Made by a program: the position numbers and the translations under genes. Under the pieces are notes generated by a model. That model made no database searches, had not been told where the DNA came from, and saw only the letters and a program-made list of their open reading frames with translations. Of a DNA stretch of 47,025 nt, positions 16,016 through 25,459 are shown one piece after another (position 1 is the stretch's first letter; each line of letters opens with the position of its first letter). Location: the NCBI GenBank assembly GCA_964597305.1, contig CAZQWU010000005.1, positions 1-47,025 on the forward strand. Direction: 5' to 3'. This stretch comes from UBA7398 sp964597305 (GTDB lineage Bacteria > Actinomycetota > Actinomycetes > Nanopelagicales > Nanopelagicaceae).

Positions 16016-17209
16016 CTAGCCCCTTACGTTTTTCTGAAGAGCAGAAACACGATCCGTCTTCTCCCATGAAAAATCTGGGAGTTCACGACCAAAATGACCG
16101 TACGCAGCGGTTTTTGAATAAATCGGACGCAAAAGATCAAGGTCGCGAATTATTGCCGCTGGTCGTAAATCAAAAGTTGCTAGTACCGCGCTTTGAATAT
16201 CTCCTACTGGTAATTTCTCGGTACCGAATGTTTCAACAAATAACCCTACTGGTTGCGCTTTTCCAATGGCGTAAGCAACTTGTACTTCACATCGATCTGC
16301 CAATCCTGCAGCGACAACGTTTTTCGCAACCCAACGCATGGCATAAGCGGCAGAGCGATCGACCTTGGAAGGATCCTTTCCACTGAAAGCTCCACCGCCA
16401 TGGCGCGACATTCCACCATAGGTATCGACAATAATTTTTCTTCCGGTTAATCCGGCATCGCCCATAGGACCACCAATCACGAAGCGGCCGGTGGGATTGA
16501 TGAGCACTTTCACATCACGTGCAGGCAATGACACTTCCTGCAATACGGGTTCAATAACGTGGCGTTGAATCTCCGGGGCTAATTTTTTGGCAACATCAAT
16601 CTCTGGCGCATGTTGTGAGGAGATAACAACAGTTTCAAGAGCAATCGGTTTGTTACCGTCATATTCAATAGTAACTTGGGTCTTTCCATCAGGTCGAAGA
16701 TAGGCAAGTGTGCCATCTTTCCGTACTGTGGTAAGACGTTCGGCTAATTTATGGGCCAACCAAATTGGCAGTGGCATAAGTTCAGGTGTATCACGAGTTG
16801 CATAACCAAACATTAAACCTTGATCTCCAGCACCTTGCAGATCAAGTGGATCAATTGAATTCGAGACTCGCTCCTCAAAGGCGTGATCGACGCCCACTGC
16901 AATATCCTGTGATTGCTGTCCAATTGAAATAGAAACGCCACAGGAATTTCCATCGAATCCTTTTTCGGAGGAGTCATAGCCAATATTGAGTACAGTTTCA
17001 CGGACTAATCCCATGACGTCGGCATACCCATTCGTTGTTACTTCACCGGCAACGTGAACTTGTCCTGTCGTGATGAGCGTTTCCACTGCCACTCGCGATG
17101 ATTTATCTTGACTTAATAACGAATCCAAAACCGCATCAGAAATTTGATCTGCGATTTTATCTGGATGACCCTCAGTAACAGATTCAGAGGTAAATAGCCG
17201 TTTAGACAT
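16016..17209 (-). CDS. metK: S-adenosylmethionine synthetase
   Basis: Makes SAM from methionine and ATP. The 397-aa protein has the N-terminal SESVTEGHPDKIADQISDAVLD (in two overlapping family motifs, written together only in part here), GAGDQGLMFGYA and the GGGAFSGKDPSKVDRS phosphate loop. All are intact. The ATG overlaps the coaBC stop by 8 bases, so the pair is coupled. No SAM riboswitch is visible because the gene is internal to an operon. Confidence 0.98.
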   Translation of the reverse strand: MSKRLFTSESVTEGHPDKIADQISDAVLDSLLSQDKSSRVAVETLITTGQVHVAGEVTTNGYADVMGLVRETVLNIGYDSSEKGFDGNSCGVSISIGQQSQDIAVGVDHAFEERVSNSIDPLDLQGAGDQGLMFGYATRDTPELMPLPIWLAHKLAERLTTVRKDGTLAYLRPDGKTQVTIEYDGNKPIALETVVISSQHAPEIDVAKKLAPEIQRHVIEPVLQEVSLPARDVKVLINPTGRFVIGGPMGDAGLTGRKIIVDTYGGMSRHGGGAFSGKDPSKVDRSAAYAMRWVAKNVVAAGLADRCEVQVAYAIGKAQPVGLFVETFGTEKLPVGDIQSAVLATFDLRPAAIIRDLDLLRPIYSKTAAYGHFGRELPDFSWEKTDRVSALQKNVRG

Positions 17210-18407
17210 TGGAGTACCTTAACTCCTCGATGACCTCATCAAGTATGAGTTGGGCAAGCGTGTCTTTTGTTACGTCAACGACCCCCTGCTCTCCTCTCGC
17301 CGAGATCAACACACCTGAAGTTCGATCAGCCCCAAATATCACATGCTCTTTGACGTTATTTACAAAGAGGAGTTGTGCACCTTTATCTAATCGTTTCGCG
17401 CGTCCTAGCTCGACCGCATTCTCCGATGTTTCAGCGGCAAAACCAACCACAATTTGATGTGGCGCACGTACTTTGGCTGCATTTGCCAGAATGTCAGTGT
17501 TTTTGATCAATTCGATTCTCGATAATTGATCTTTCTTGATCTTCTCAGTCATCGTTCGAACTGGTTTAGCGTCTGCCACTGCTGCGCTCATGACAAGCAC
17601 ATCACAATCACTAAATCTCTCAGCTACTTCACGCGCCATGTCTTCGGTCGAAACAACATGTACCGTTTCGATTCCTTCGATGTCGGGCAGTTCAGTATTT
17701 GCGGCAATAAGTGTTACATCTGCTCCACGAGAGGCTGCAGCCCATGCCAGCGCATATCCTTGCTTTCCACTCGATGCATTGCCAATAAACCGAACAGGAT
17801 CGATCGGTTCACGAGTTCCACCCGCTGTGATAATTACTTTCTTGCCCATTAAATCTGCAACATGAGAGTGGATCTGCGAAATCTGCTCCATAATTGATTG
17901 CGTCTGCGGAAAACGTCCCTGACCAGAATCACTCCCAGTCAATCTGCCAATTTCTGGATCCATAACAAAATAACCACGTTCGCGAAGTGTCTGAACGTTT
18001 GTCACTGTTGCGGGATTTAGCCACATCTGCGGATGCATCGCCGGTACAAAAAGAATCGGTGCGCTTGATGCAAGAACCACGTTAGTTAATAAATCGTCAG
18101 CTCGACCACCGGCTATTCGTGCCATTAAATCAGCGGTAGCAGGCGCAATAACAATGAGATCGGCCTTGCGTCCTAGCTCAATATGCGGAACATCTGGAAT
18201 GTTCTCCCAAACCTGAGTGTGCACAGCTCGGCCAGATAGCGCTTCCCAAGTAGCAGCACCGACAAAATGCAAACTCGCGGGTGTAGGAACAACCGTCACA
18301 CGATAACCATGATCCTGTAATCGACGAACGAGATCGCAGGCTTTATAGGCAGCGATACCAGCGCCTACTCCAAGTACAACTTCTCTACCGCGGGGATGCG
18401 ATGTCAT
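17202..18407 (-). CDS. coaBC: Bifunctional phosphopantothenoylcysteine decarboxylase/synthase
   Basis: Two consecutive coenzyme A steps. Residues 1 to about 185 form the FMN-dependent CoaC decarboxylase (GVGAGIAAYKA, PAMHPQMW, GRLTGSDSGQGR). The rest is the CTP-dependent CoaB synthetase (TAGGTREPIDPVRFIGNASS, AAVADAKP, KIKK). The 401-aa length matches the fused bacterial enzyme. The variant PAMHPQMW replaces the more common PAMHTEMW. It lies after rpoZ with a 31-base gap and overlaps metK by 8 bases. Confidence 0.97.
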   Translation of the reverse strand: MTSHPRGREVVLGVGAGIAAYKACDLVRRLQDHGYRVTVVPTPASLHFVGAATWEALSGRAVHTQVWENIPDVPHIELGRKADLIVIAPATADLMARIAGGRADDLLTNVVLASSAPILFVPAMHPQMWLNPATVTNVQTLRERGYFVMDPEIGRLTGSDSGQGRFPQTQSIMEQISQIHSHVADLMGKKVIITAGGTREPIDPVRFIGNASSGKQGYALAWAAASRGADVTLIAANTELPDIEGIETVHVVSTEDMAREVAERFSDCDVLVMSAAVADAKPVRTMTEKIKKDQLSRIELIKNTDILANAAKVRAPHQIVVGFAAETSENAVELGRAKRLDKGAQLLFVNNVKEHVIFGADRTSGVLISARGEQGVVDVTKDTLAQLILDEVIEELRYSNV

Positions 18408-18438
18408 CGATGTTCTTTCTAGCCAGTAACGATAGGAA

Positions 18439-18702
18439 TTATTGCTGTGAAGCTACGTCTAAACTTTCGATAGTCAACAAGTTGTCATTGATTTCACGGA
18501 GCGCGATTGAAAGTGGTTTTTCGTGAATATGTGTCTCTACGAGCGGTCCAACATATTCAAGAAGTCCTTCGCCCAACTGTGAGTAATAGGCATTAATCTG
18601 TCGTGCGCGTTTAGCGGCATAGAGAACCAAGCTGTATTTTGAGCCAGCCTTGTCGAGTAATTCATCAATCGGTGGATTAGTGATTCCATCTATGTGCGCC
18701 AC
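18439..18702 (-). CDS. rpoZ: RNA polymerase omega subunit
   Basis: Small subunit that helps assemble beta-prime into RNA polymerase. The 87-aa protein has the family core SKYSLVLYAAKRARQINAYY and a C-terminal KPLSIALREI segment. The start is GTG 18702 with AAAGGAG 5 bases upstream. A 77-base gap separates it from gmk; a TATTGT box in that gap could be a promoter, though without a clear -35. Confidence 0.96.
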   Translation of the reverse strand: MAHIDGITNPPIDELLDKAGSKYSLVLYAAKRARQINAYYSQLGEGLLEYVGPLVETHIHEKPLSIALREINDNLLTIESLDVASQQ

Positions 18703-18782
18703 ACATACTCCTTTTTCTCACAATACCTTTTTACGGCATTTATTACGCTATATCGAGCGGTACTTGAATCCGCAGATACCAC

Positions 18783-19328
18783 TTACGTAGCGGCCAAGGC
18801 TATCAGCCCGTTAACGACATCTTCGACTCGATGATTAACGATCACATGATCAAACTCAGGCGCTGCAGCCATTTCTGCCTCAGCCAATGCAAGGCGCGCT
18901 TGGATTCGCTCAGCCGAATCGGTCCCCCGCCCTTGAATTCGAGCTTTTAAGTCTTCCCACGATGGCGGCATCAAGAACACCAATATGGCAGAACGATCGT
19001 GCTGGCGAATTTGTCGGGCGCCTGAAATTTCTATTTCCAGTAAAACGTTCTTGCCAGCGGCTCGCGCTTTTTCAACATCAATCTTCGGCGTGCCGTATCG
19101 ATTGCCTGCAAATTCTGCAAATTCTAGAAATGCATCGGTAGAAATCAGTTCGTCAAACTTTTCATTGGTGACAAAATGGTAGTGAACTCCATCTATCTCA
19201 CCAGTTCTAGGCAGTCGAGTGGTGTAAGAAACTGAAAGAGTGAACTCGTGATGCTTTCGAAGTTCTTGAGAGATTGTACTTTTACCGACGCCACCAGGAC
19301 CAGAGAGAACAAGTAATTTGCCGCGCAT
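18783..19328 (-). CDS. gmk: Guanylate kinase
   Basis: Phosphorylates GMP to GDP. The 181-aa protein has P-loop GPGGVGKST (10-18), the GMP-binding VSYTTRLPRTGE, GVHYHFV and FAEFAGNRYGTP, all as expected. The ATG overlaps the mihF stop by one base (TAATG). The order mihF-gmk-rpoZ is the classic actinobacterial arrangement. Confidence 0.97.
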   Translation of the reverse strand: MRGKLLVLSGPGGVGKSTISQELRKHHEFTLSVSYTTRLPRTGEIDGVHYHFVTNEKFDELISTDAFLEFAEFAGNRYGTPKIDVEKARAAGKNVLLEIEISGARQIRQHDRSAILVFLMPPSWEDLKARIQGRGTDSAERIQARLALAEAEMAAAPEFDHVIVNHRVEDVVNGLIALAAT

Positions 19329-19642
19329 TAATCACAACCTAATTCTTTTTTTAAATCACGAATCTGATGAATACCTAGCCCTTGTATTCGCCGGGTAGGT
19401 GAAATATTGCACCGCTCCATGATCGCAATTGCGCGAACCTCGCCAATACCTGGTAGCGCAACAAGCAGGTGAAGTACTCGCATACGTTTGATCGCCTCGT
19501 TATCGCTTGTCAGTATGGAATTGATATTCATCGTTCCTGCGCGAAGAGAACTTTTAACTTCCGATCGTGCCTTTCGTGCTTGCGCCGCCTTCACCAATGC
19601 CGCACGGCGAGCTTCAAGAGTTTGAATCGGAGGTGATCCCAT
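19328..19642 (-). CDS. mihF: Actinobacterial integration host factor (mIHF/sIHF)
   Basis: A 104-aa nucleoid protein unrelated to E. coli IHF that bends DNA and supports lambda-type integration and chromosome compaction in actinobacteria. A basic N-terminal helix (ARRAALVKAAQARKARSEVK) precedes the helix-two-turn-helix DNA-binding fold with LPGIGEVRAIAIMERCNI and RRIQGLG. It sits between pyrF (3-base gap) and gmk (1-base overlap). Codons 2-5 contain GGATCACCTCC, identical to the conserved 3' tail of 16S rRNA. Confidence 0.94.
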   Translation of the reverse strand: MGSPPIQTLEARRAALVKAAQARKARSEVKSSLRAGTMNINSILTSDNEAIKRMRVLHLLVALPGIGEVRAIAIMERCNISPTRRIQGLGIHQIRDLKKELGCD

Positions 19643-19645
19643 GAA

Positions 19646-20347
19646 TTAATTAAACCGTTTCATTTCAAGTTCAGTTGCAATGTCCGCTGCCGCACGCGAT
19701 GGGCTCTGCGCGCCTGTGATTGGTCGACCAATTACCAGGAAATCAGCCCCAGCATCGAGCGCCTGTTGTGGAGTCATGGTTCGTTGTTGATCGCCAATCG
19801 CACTGCCGGTCGGGCGAACACCTGGAGTGATTAATGAAATATGGGATGGCACTATTTTTCTTATCTGCGCAACTTCATGTGGCGAGCACACAAGAGCTCG
19901 AGCTCCATGTATTACCGCTAATTGAGCAAGTTTTAATGCACTTGGCAACGGTTTATCAGCAAACCCGATCTCGTCAACATCATGTTCATTGAGTGAAGTT
20001 AAGATTGTTACGGCAGTAATTTCTACGGAAGGAAGTTCGTGTGCGGCCGCCTCAATCATGGCGCCACCACCTGAAGCATGAACTGTTAAAAAACGTGGTG
20101 AGATTTCAGCAATACTGCGAACAGCCCCGCGTACAGTATTAGGAATATCATGAAGTTTAAGATCGAGGAAAATTTCACAGCCAAATTCTTCGGTAAGTTT
20201 CATGACGTCAGCTTTGCCACATGACAGGAAATATTCCAAGCCAATTTTATAAATCGAAATTACATCTCGTGTTTGTTCTATCCATGTTCGAGCTTGTCTC
20301 TGATCGTGCGTATCGAGCGCCAGAATAATTGGCGCGGGTGCTCTCAT
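19646..20347 (-). CDS. pyrF: Orotidine-5'-phosphate decarboxylase (type 1)
   Basis: Final step of UMP synthesis. The 233-aa TIM barrel has LALDTHD, the catalytic DLKLHDIPNT and the phosphate-binding PGVRPTGSA and GADFLVIGRPIT. I choose ATG 20347 because GGGGAG precedes it by 5 bases; an ATG 21 bases upstream is possible but lacks a ribosome site. It follows pyrD by 60 bases, the widest spacing between adjacent pyr genes. The type-1 form contrasts with the long type-2 enzyme of mycobacteria. Confidence 0.96.
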   Translation of the reverse strand: MRAPAPIILALDTHDQRQARTWIEQTRDVISIYKIGLEYFLSCGKADVMKLTEEFGCEIFLDLKLHDIPNTVRGAVRSIAEISPRFLTVHASGGGAMIEAAAHELPSVEITAVTILTSLNEHDVDEIGFADKPLPSALKLAQLAVIHGARALVCSPHEVAQIRKIVPSHISLITPGVRPTGSAIGDQQRTMTPQQALDAGADFLVIGRPITGAQSPSRAAADIATELEMKRFN

Positions 20348-20407
20348 ATCACTCCCCACAATCCCCATACTTTCCGATTGATGACAGATTCATTATCGTG
20401 GAACCAT

Positions 20408-21337
20408 TTATTGACGATGCGCATAGCCAACTGCTTCTTTCATTGAGGAAAATCCCCGCTCTCGCAATAAACCAAGGAGTTCATTCTTGATAGATATCGC
20501 AGCTGTCGGATTTCCAAATGTTGCAGTGCCAACTGAGACTCCACTTGCACCTGCACAGATAAGTTCGAGAGCGTCTCGACCGGAGCAAACGCCTCCCATG
20601 CCCAATATTGGAATATGGGGAAATCTCTGATGTACTTGATAGATAGCTCGTACAGCAACTGGTCGAATTGCTGGACCCGATAGGCCACCAGTTTTGCCGC
20701 CAAGTTTTGGTTTCATCGTGTCGATATCAATAACCATGCCCAGCAACGTGTTAATTAACGCTAATCCATCTGCGCCCGCCGAAATAACTTCTGAAGCTAT
20801 ATGAGTAATGTCAGTAACATCTGGCGAAAGTTTGACGATAATCGGCAGTTCTCCGCCGAGGGATCGACGAACTTGCTCGACAACAGCGCGAGCCGATACA
20901 GGATCACAGGCGAAAACTGCGCCTCGGTTTTCCACATTCGGACATGAAATATTCACTTCAATCGCACTCACACCAGCTACTGAACGCAATCGTCGAGCAA
21001 GTACTCCGTAATCATCGACAGTTTCACCTGCAATAGAAACAATAATTCGCGACCCTTGTTCCACTAACCAAGGAATATCGTTCGAAAGAAATTCATCAAT
21101 TCCAGGACCTTGTAATCCAATGGAATTGAGCATGCCTGACGGCGTCTCTGCCATTCGTGGCGTTGGGCGACCACTGCGAGGCTTGATCATGATCGATTTT
21201 GTGACGAGAGCTCCTAGTTCAGTCAGGTCAAAAAACTGAGAAAGTTCTTTCCCCGAACTTGCACACCCGCTGGCAGTAAAAATGGGATTTGGAAATTTAG
21301 CACCACCAAATGTTGCGCTGAAATCAAAATCAGCCAC
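20408..21337 (-). CDS. pyrD: Dihydroorotate dehydrogenase, class 1B catalytic subunit
   Basis: Oxidises dihydroorotate to orotate on FMN. The 309-aa protein has the class 1 base in NISCPN (C132, cysteine rather than the class 2 serine), LGGKTGGLSGPAI and MGGVCSG for FMN phosphate. Class 1B works with PyrK, which is encoded just upstream and overlaps by 8 bases, so electrons pass through FAD and a 2Fe-2S cluster to NAD. The start is GTG 21337 with a GGGGAG ribosome site. Confidence 0.95.
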   Translation of the reverse strand: MADFDFSATFGGAKFPNPIFTASGCASSGKELSQFFDLTELGALVTKSIMIKPRSGRPTPRMAETPSGMLNSIGLQGPGIDEFLSNDIPWLVEQGSRIIVSIAGETVDDYGVLARRLRSVAGVSAIEVNISCPNVENRGAVFACDPVSARAVVEQVRRSLGGELPIIVKLSPDVTDITHIASEVISAGADGLALINTLLGMVIDIDTMKPKLGGKTGGLSGPAIRPVAVRAIYQVHQRFPHIPILGMGGVCSGRDALELICAGASGVSVGTATFGNPTAAISIKNELLGLLRERGFSSMKEAVGYAHRQ

Positions 21338-22205
21338 GAAGTTCTCCCCATGTTCCGGAAGGAATTTCGCCCCGCGAATTCCAGGTTACGCGAGATCCGT
21401 CTACTACTGGACCATCGATACAACTTCGCACCATGCGTAATACTCCATCATCACCACGTAATGGAATAACACACGTCATACACACGCCAATCCCACATGC
21501 CATTGATTCTTCTATTGAAGCTTGATGGAGTAGGTCGTAGCGAGAGGCAATGTCATTGATGGCTGCCAACATCGCCATGGGGCCACAGGAATAGATAACA
21601 TCACTATCATGCGTTTCAATAATTCGCGGAACGACATCTGTCACCTTGCCGCGCAATCCAGATGATCCATCCTCAGTCGTTACAGTCATAGAGTTCACAG
21701 TTCTTTTTCCTTCAAGAGGCGCATAAATTTTTCCCGCAGTTGATGCTCCGATGACCATATCTACACGTGAGCCTTGAGATTTTAAAAGATCTGCCAAACC
21801 AAAAAGCGGTGCAGAACCATAACCGCCACCAACTAACAGTGCATTGATTGGTTCGGTAGGAATTCCAAAATGAGTACCAAGCGGACCGACTAGATCAACT
21901 GTTGAGTGAATTGGCAACGAAGTTAACCATGTACTTCCATGGCCATGTGGCGCTACAACTAACTCGATAGTTCCTCCGTAGTTACCACGATCGTGTGATC
22001 GATATACAGCAAAAGCGCGACGCAAGATCATCGACGATGTTGGCCCGCCAACGCCGATAGCAACAAAATTTCCCGGATACACATAACTTGCTAATGTTCC
22101 AACTGCAAAAACCATATGGTGATACGCGCCAACTCGCTTATTTCCAATAATTTCAGCCGAGATTTGGCTAGCTTTCCGATTAATTCCCTTTGACGGTACC
22201 GTCAT
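21330..22205 (-). CDS. pyrK: Dihydroorotate dehydrogenase electron-transfer subunit
   Basis: The 291-aa partner of class 1B PyrD. An N-terminal FAD domain with RRAFAVYRS (62-70) is followed by an NAD-binding domain (LLVGGGYGSAPLF) and a C-terminal 2Fe-2S site with C237, C242, C245 and C262. This exactly matches the CxxxxCxxC...C spacing. The ATG overlaps the carB stop by 4 bases (ATGA). Confidence 0.94.
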   Translation of the reverse strand: MTVPSKGINRKASQISAEIIGNKRVGAYHHMVFAVGTLASYVYPGNFVAIGVGGPTSSMILRRAFAVYRSHDRGNYGGTIELVVAPHGHGSTWLTSLPIHSTVDLVGPLGTHFGIPTEPINALLVGGGYGSAPLFGLADLLKSQGSRVDMVIGASTAGKIYAPLEGKRTVNSMTVTTEDGSSGLRGKVTDVVPRIIETHDSDVIYSCGPMAMLAAINDIASRYDLLHQASIEESMACGIGVCMTCVIPLRGDDGVLRMVRSCIDGPVVDGSRVTWNSRGEIPSGTWGELRG

Positions 22206-25200
22206 AAACCCAACCAGCTTTGTAGTGAGCGGGCGTGCAAAGCTTGCTCGCGTAACGCTTGTATTCCAGAGACAGCTGCTTTAAATCCTGGTACGGTCGT
22301 AATGCACGCAAGTGAACGCTGTACTGCGGCCGTTCGTATGAGCCAGCCATCGTGGCGAGTTCCCGAACCCATAGGAGTGTTGATGACGAGATTAACTTTT
22401 CCTTGACGGATTAAATCAACTGCCGACATTTCAATGGTAGCGCTCGTTTCAGAATGTTTTCGTACTACGTGAGATGAAATTCCATGGTGAAGTAAAAATG
22501 CATGTGTTCCACTCGTTGTAAATAGAGTAAAACCTAATTGGGAAAGAGCCCGACACGCTTCTAACGAAGGAAGTTTGTCGCGTTCGGTCAATGATATAAA
22601 TACTGAACCTTCTATCGGCAACGGCCCAAAGGAAGCTATTTGGCTCTTTGCGTAAGCTGCACCAAAAGATTCTGCAATTCCCATTACTTCGCCCGTAGAG
22701 CGCATCTCCGGCCCTAATACAGAATCCACTCCGTGGCCATCTATTCTGCGGAATCGATTCCAGGGTAGGACTGCTTCTTTCACTGATACTCCTTTGGATT
22801 TTCCCATGGCAGCATGAGGGATCAATTCCTTTTCCCGAAGTTCAGCGATACTTTCTCCCACTGCAATACGTGCTGCTGCTTTAGCGAGCGCAACGCCAGT
22901 TGATTTTGAAACATAAGGAACAGTTCGAGATGCGCGCGGATTAGCCTCTAAAACATAAAGTTTCTCCATAGCAACAGCAAATTGGATATTGATTAAACCT
23001 CGAACGCCAACGCCCCGAGCTATTTTTTCCGTTGCACCATGTATTTGCGCGAGCATGTCAGGTGAGAGCGAGATGGTTGGCATAACACAGGCAGAGTCCC
23101 CAGAGTGAATACCAGCCTCTTCGATATGTTCCATGACCCCCGCAAGATAAAGTTCCGTTCCATCAAAAAGGGCATCAACATCTATCTCGATCGCATCATC
23201 AAGGAATCGATCAATTAGGACAGGCTTATTCGGGGTAATTTCCGTAGCTTTTTCTATAAAGCTCTTGAGCGAATCACCGTCGTAGACAATTTCCATTCCT
23301 CGACCACCCAGCACAAATGATGGACGGACAAGCACCGGGTATTTGATTCGTTCTGCAACGTCGACTGCTTCCGCAAATGAATTTGCTGTTCCCCACTCCG
23401 GCGCCAATAACTCGTTTGCTAAGAGAACTTTGCCAAATTCACCACGATCTTCAGCAAGATTAATCGCCTCTGGACTCGTTCCCAGAATAGTAATTCCAGC
23501 ATCTTTCAATCCTTGGGCAAGACCCAGTGGGGTTTGACCTCCTAGCTGGGCTATCACTCCAAGAATTGGCCCTGCTTCACTCTCTGCTCTCAGTACCTCA
23601 AGCACATCTTCTAACGTGAGAGGTTCAAAATACAAACGATCTGAGGTGTCGTAATCTGTAGATACGGTCTCTGGATTGCAATTGATCATTACTGTTTCAA
23701 ACCCTGCGCTACTGAGAGTAAATGAGGCGTGGACACATGAATAATCAAATTCAATTCCCTGACCGATTCGATTGGGACCGCTACCAAGAATAATCACTGC
23801 AGGTTTGGTACGAGGGCGGACTTCACTTTCTTCCTCGTATGTGGAGTAATGATACGGCGTGAATGCTTCAAACTCTGCCGCACACGTATCAACTGTTTTG
23901 TAAACAGGATGAACGTTTAATCGATCACGTAATCTTCTGATCTCCTCTTCGCTTACTGCTCGAAGCTCTGCTATTTGTTTATCTGAGAATCCATGTCGTT
24001 TAGCTTGCATCAATAACCCACGATCAAGTTCGCTCGATTCGCGAATAGATTGGGCAAACAGATTAATGATCTGAATCTGATGAAGAAACCAACGATCGAT
24101 CCTTGTCGCTTGATAAACCATCTCAATGTTTGCACCACGAGCAAGTGCTCGCTGAACTTGACCTAATCTCAATTCAGTAGGAATTTTCATTTTCTCGAGC
24201 AAGACATCGACCGTCTCCGATTGGTCTGACCAGGAGAATTCACTCCCCTTTTTCTCTAGCGATCGAAGCGCTTTTTGTAACGCCTCGGTAAAAGAGCGAC
24301 CAATCGCCATAGCCTCGCCTACGCTCTTCATCGTGGTAGTCAGCCGGTTATCGGCCTCAGGGAATTTCTCAAAAGCAAAGCGTGGAACTTTGACAACAAT
24401 GTAGTCAAGCGTAGGTTCAAATGATGCAGGCGTTGCCTTGGTAATGTCATTGGTAATCTCGTCAAGCGAATAACCAATAGCCAATTTTGTTGCGATTTTG
24501 GCAATGGGAAATCCCGTAGCTTTCGACGCTAAAGCACTTGAGCGCGAGACTCGCGGGTTCATTTCAATAACGACAATCCGACCATCTTCAGGATTTATCG
24601 CAAATTGAATATTGCATCCACCGGTTGCAACTCCCACTTCTCGGATAATATCGATGGCAAGATTTCGTAATTTTTGAAACTCAACATCCGTTAATGTCAA
24701 AGCCGGCGCAACGGTAATTGAATCACCGGTATGAACTCCCATGGGGTCAATATTTTCGATACTACACACGATCACAACGTTGTCATTGTGGTCGCGCATC
24801 ACTTCTAACTCGTACTCTTTCCATCCTAATATCGACTCTTCCAAAAGGACTTCTGACGTTGGGCTATGGCGAAGACCGGCCCCTGCTATTAAGTCGAGAT
24901 CTTCTTGTGTAAATGCAATTCCTGAACCAAGTCCTCCCATGGTGAAGGAAGGCCGTACAACGACTGGATAGTTCAGTTCATTCACAGCGTTGTAACAGTC
25001 AGTCATGCTGTGACAAATAACAGAACGAGCAGATTCGCCACCGACTTTTTCGACGATTGCTCGGAATAACTCTCGATTTTCACCACGTTTAATCGCCTCA
25101 ATGTCAGCACCAATAAGTCGAGTTTTATGCCGTGCTAATACGCCACTTTCATGGAGCGCCATCGCTGCATTAAGCGCGGTTTGCCCGCCTAACGTAGCCA

Positions 25201-25459
25201 AGATTGCATCGGGCTTTTCCTTAATGATGATTTCTTCTAAGAAGTTGGTAGTAATTGGTTCTATATAAGTGGCGTCAGCAAATTCTGGATCAGTCATAAT
25301 GGTTGCAGGATTAGAATTAACAAGAATGACTCGAATTCCTTCAGATTTAAGTACTCGGCAAGCCTGCGTTCCAGAATAATCAAACTCACATGCCTGACCA
25401 ATAACAATTGGTCCGCTACCGATAACAAGAACGCTGCGTAATGTTGGATCTTTAGCCAC
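22202..25459 (-). CDS. carB: Carbamoyl-phosphate synthase large subunit
   Basis: Makes carbamoyl phosphate from ammonia, bicarbonate and two ATP, for pyrimidines and arginine. At 1085 aa it has full length, with two homologous ATP-grasp halves (GSGPIVIGQACEFDYSG near the N terminus and GSGPNRIGQGIEFDYS near the middle) and a C-terminal MGS-like allosteric domain. The start is GTG 25459, which overlaps the carA stop by 8 bases. It is part of the pyr operon and is probably also shared with arginine synthesis. Confidence 0.98.
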   Translation of the reverse strand: MAKDPTLRSVLVIGSGPIVIGQACEFDYSGTQACRVLKSEGIRVILVNSNPATIMTDPEFADATYIEPITTNFLEEIIIKEKPDAILATLGGQTALNAAMALHESGVLARHKTRLIGADIEAIKRGENRELFRAIVEKVGGESARSVICHSMTDCYNAVNELNYPVVVRPSFTMGGLGSGIAFTQEDLDLIAGAGLRHSPTSEVLLEESILGWKEYELEVMRDHNDNVVIVCSIENIDPMGVHTGDSITVAPALTLTDVEFQKLRNLAIDIIREVGVATGGCNIQFAINPEDGRIVVIEMNPRVSRSSALASKATGFPIAKIATKLAIGYSLDEITNDITKATPASFEPTLDYIVVKVPRFAFEKFPEADNRLTTTMKSVGEAMAIGRSFTEALQKALRSLEKKGSEFSWSDQSETVDVLLEKMKIPTELRLGQVQRALARGANIEMVYQATRIDRWFLHQIQIINLFAQSIRESSELDRGLLMQAKRHGFSDKQIAELRAVSEEEIRRLRDRLNVHPVYKTVDTCAAEFEAFTPYHYSTYEEESEVRPRTKPAVIILGSGPNRIGQGIEFDYSCVHASFTLSSAGFETVMINCNPETVSTDYDTSDRLYFEPLTLEDVLEVLRAESEAGPILGVIAQLGGQTPLGLAQGLKDAGITILGTSPEAINLAEDRGEFGKVLLANELLAPEWGTANSFAEAVDVAERIKYPVLVRPSFVLGGRGMEIVYDGDSLKSFIEKATEITPNKPVLIDRFLDDAIEIDVDALFDGTELYLAGVMEHIEEAGIHSGDSACVMPTISLSPDMLAQIHGATEKIARGVGVRGLINIQFAVAMEKLYVLEANPRASRTVPYVSKSTGVALAKAAARIAVGESIAELREKELIPHAAMGKSKGVSVKEAVLPWNRFRRIDGHGVDSVLGPEMRSTGEVMGIAESFGAAYAKSQIASFGPLPIEGSVFISLTERDKLPSLEACRALSQLGFTLFTTSGTHAFLLHHGISSHVVRKHSETSATIEMSAVDLIRQGKVNLVINTPMGSGTRHDGWLIRTAAVQRSLACITTVPGFKAAVSGIQALREQALHARSLQSWLGL

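Noticed and set aside
16016..17209. SAM riboswitch for metK
   Set aside because: metK starts inside the coaBC stop, so there is no leader to hold one.
17526..17865. Plus-strand ORFs of about 108 codons inside coaBC
   Set aside because: They are shadows: low-complexity antisense translations with no ribosome site, over a fully recognised gene.
19629..19648. Perfect ribosome site plus ATG on the plus strand (GGAGGTGATCCC ATG AAT TAA)
   Set aside because: It gives only a two-codon ORF and lies antisense to mihF; it follows from the mihF codons.
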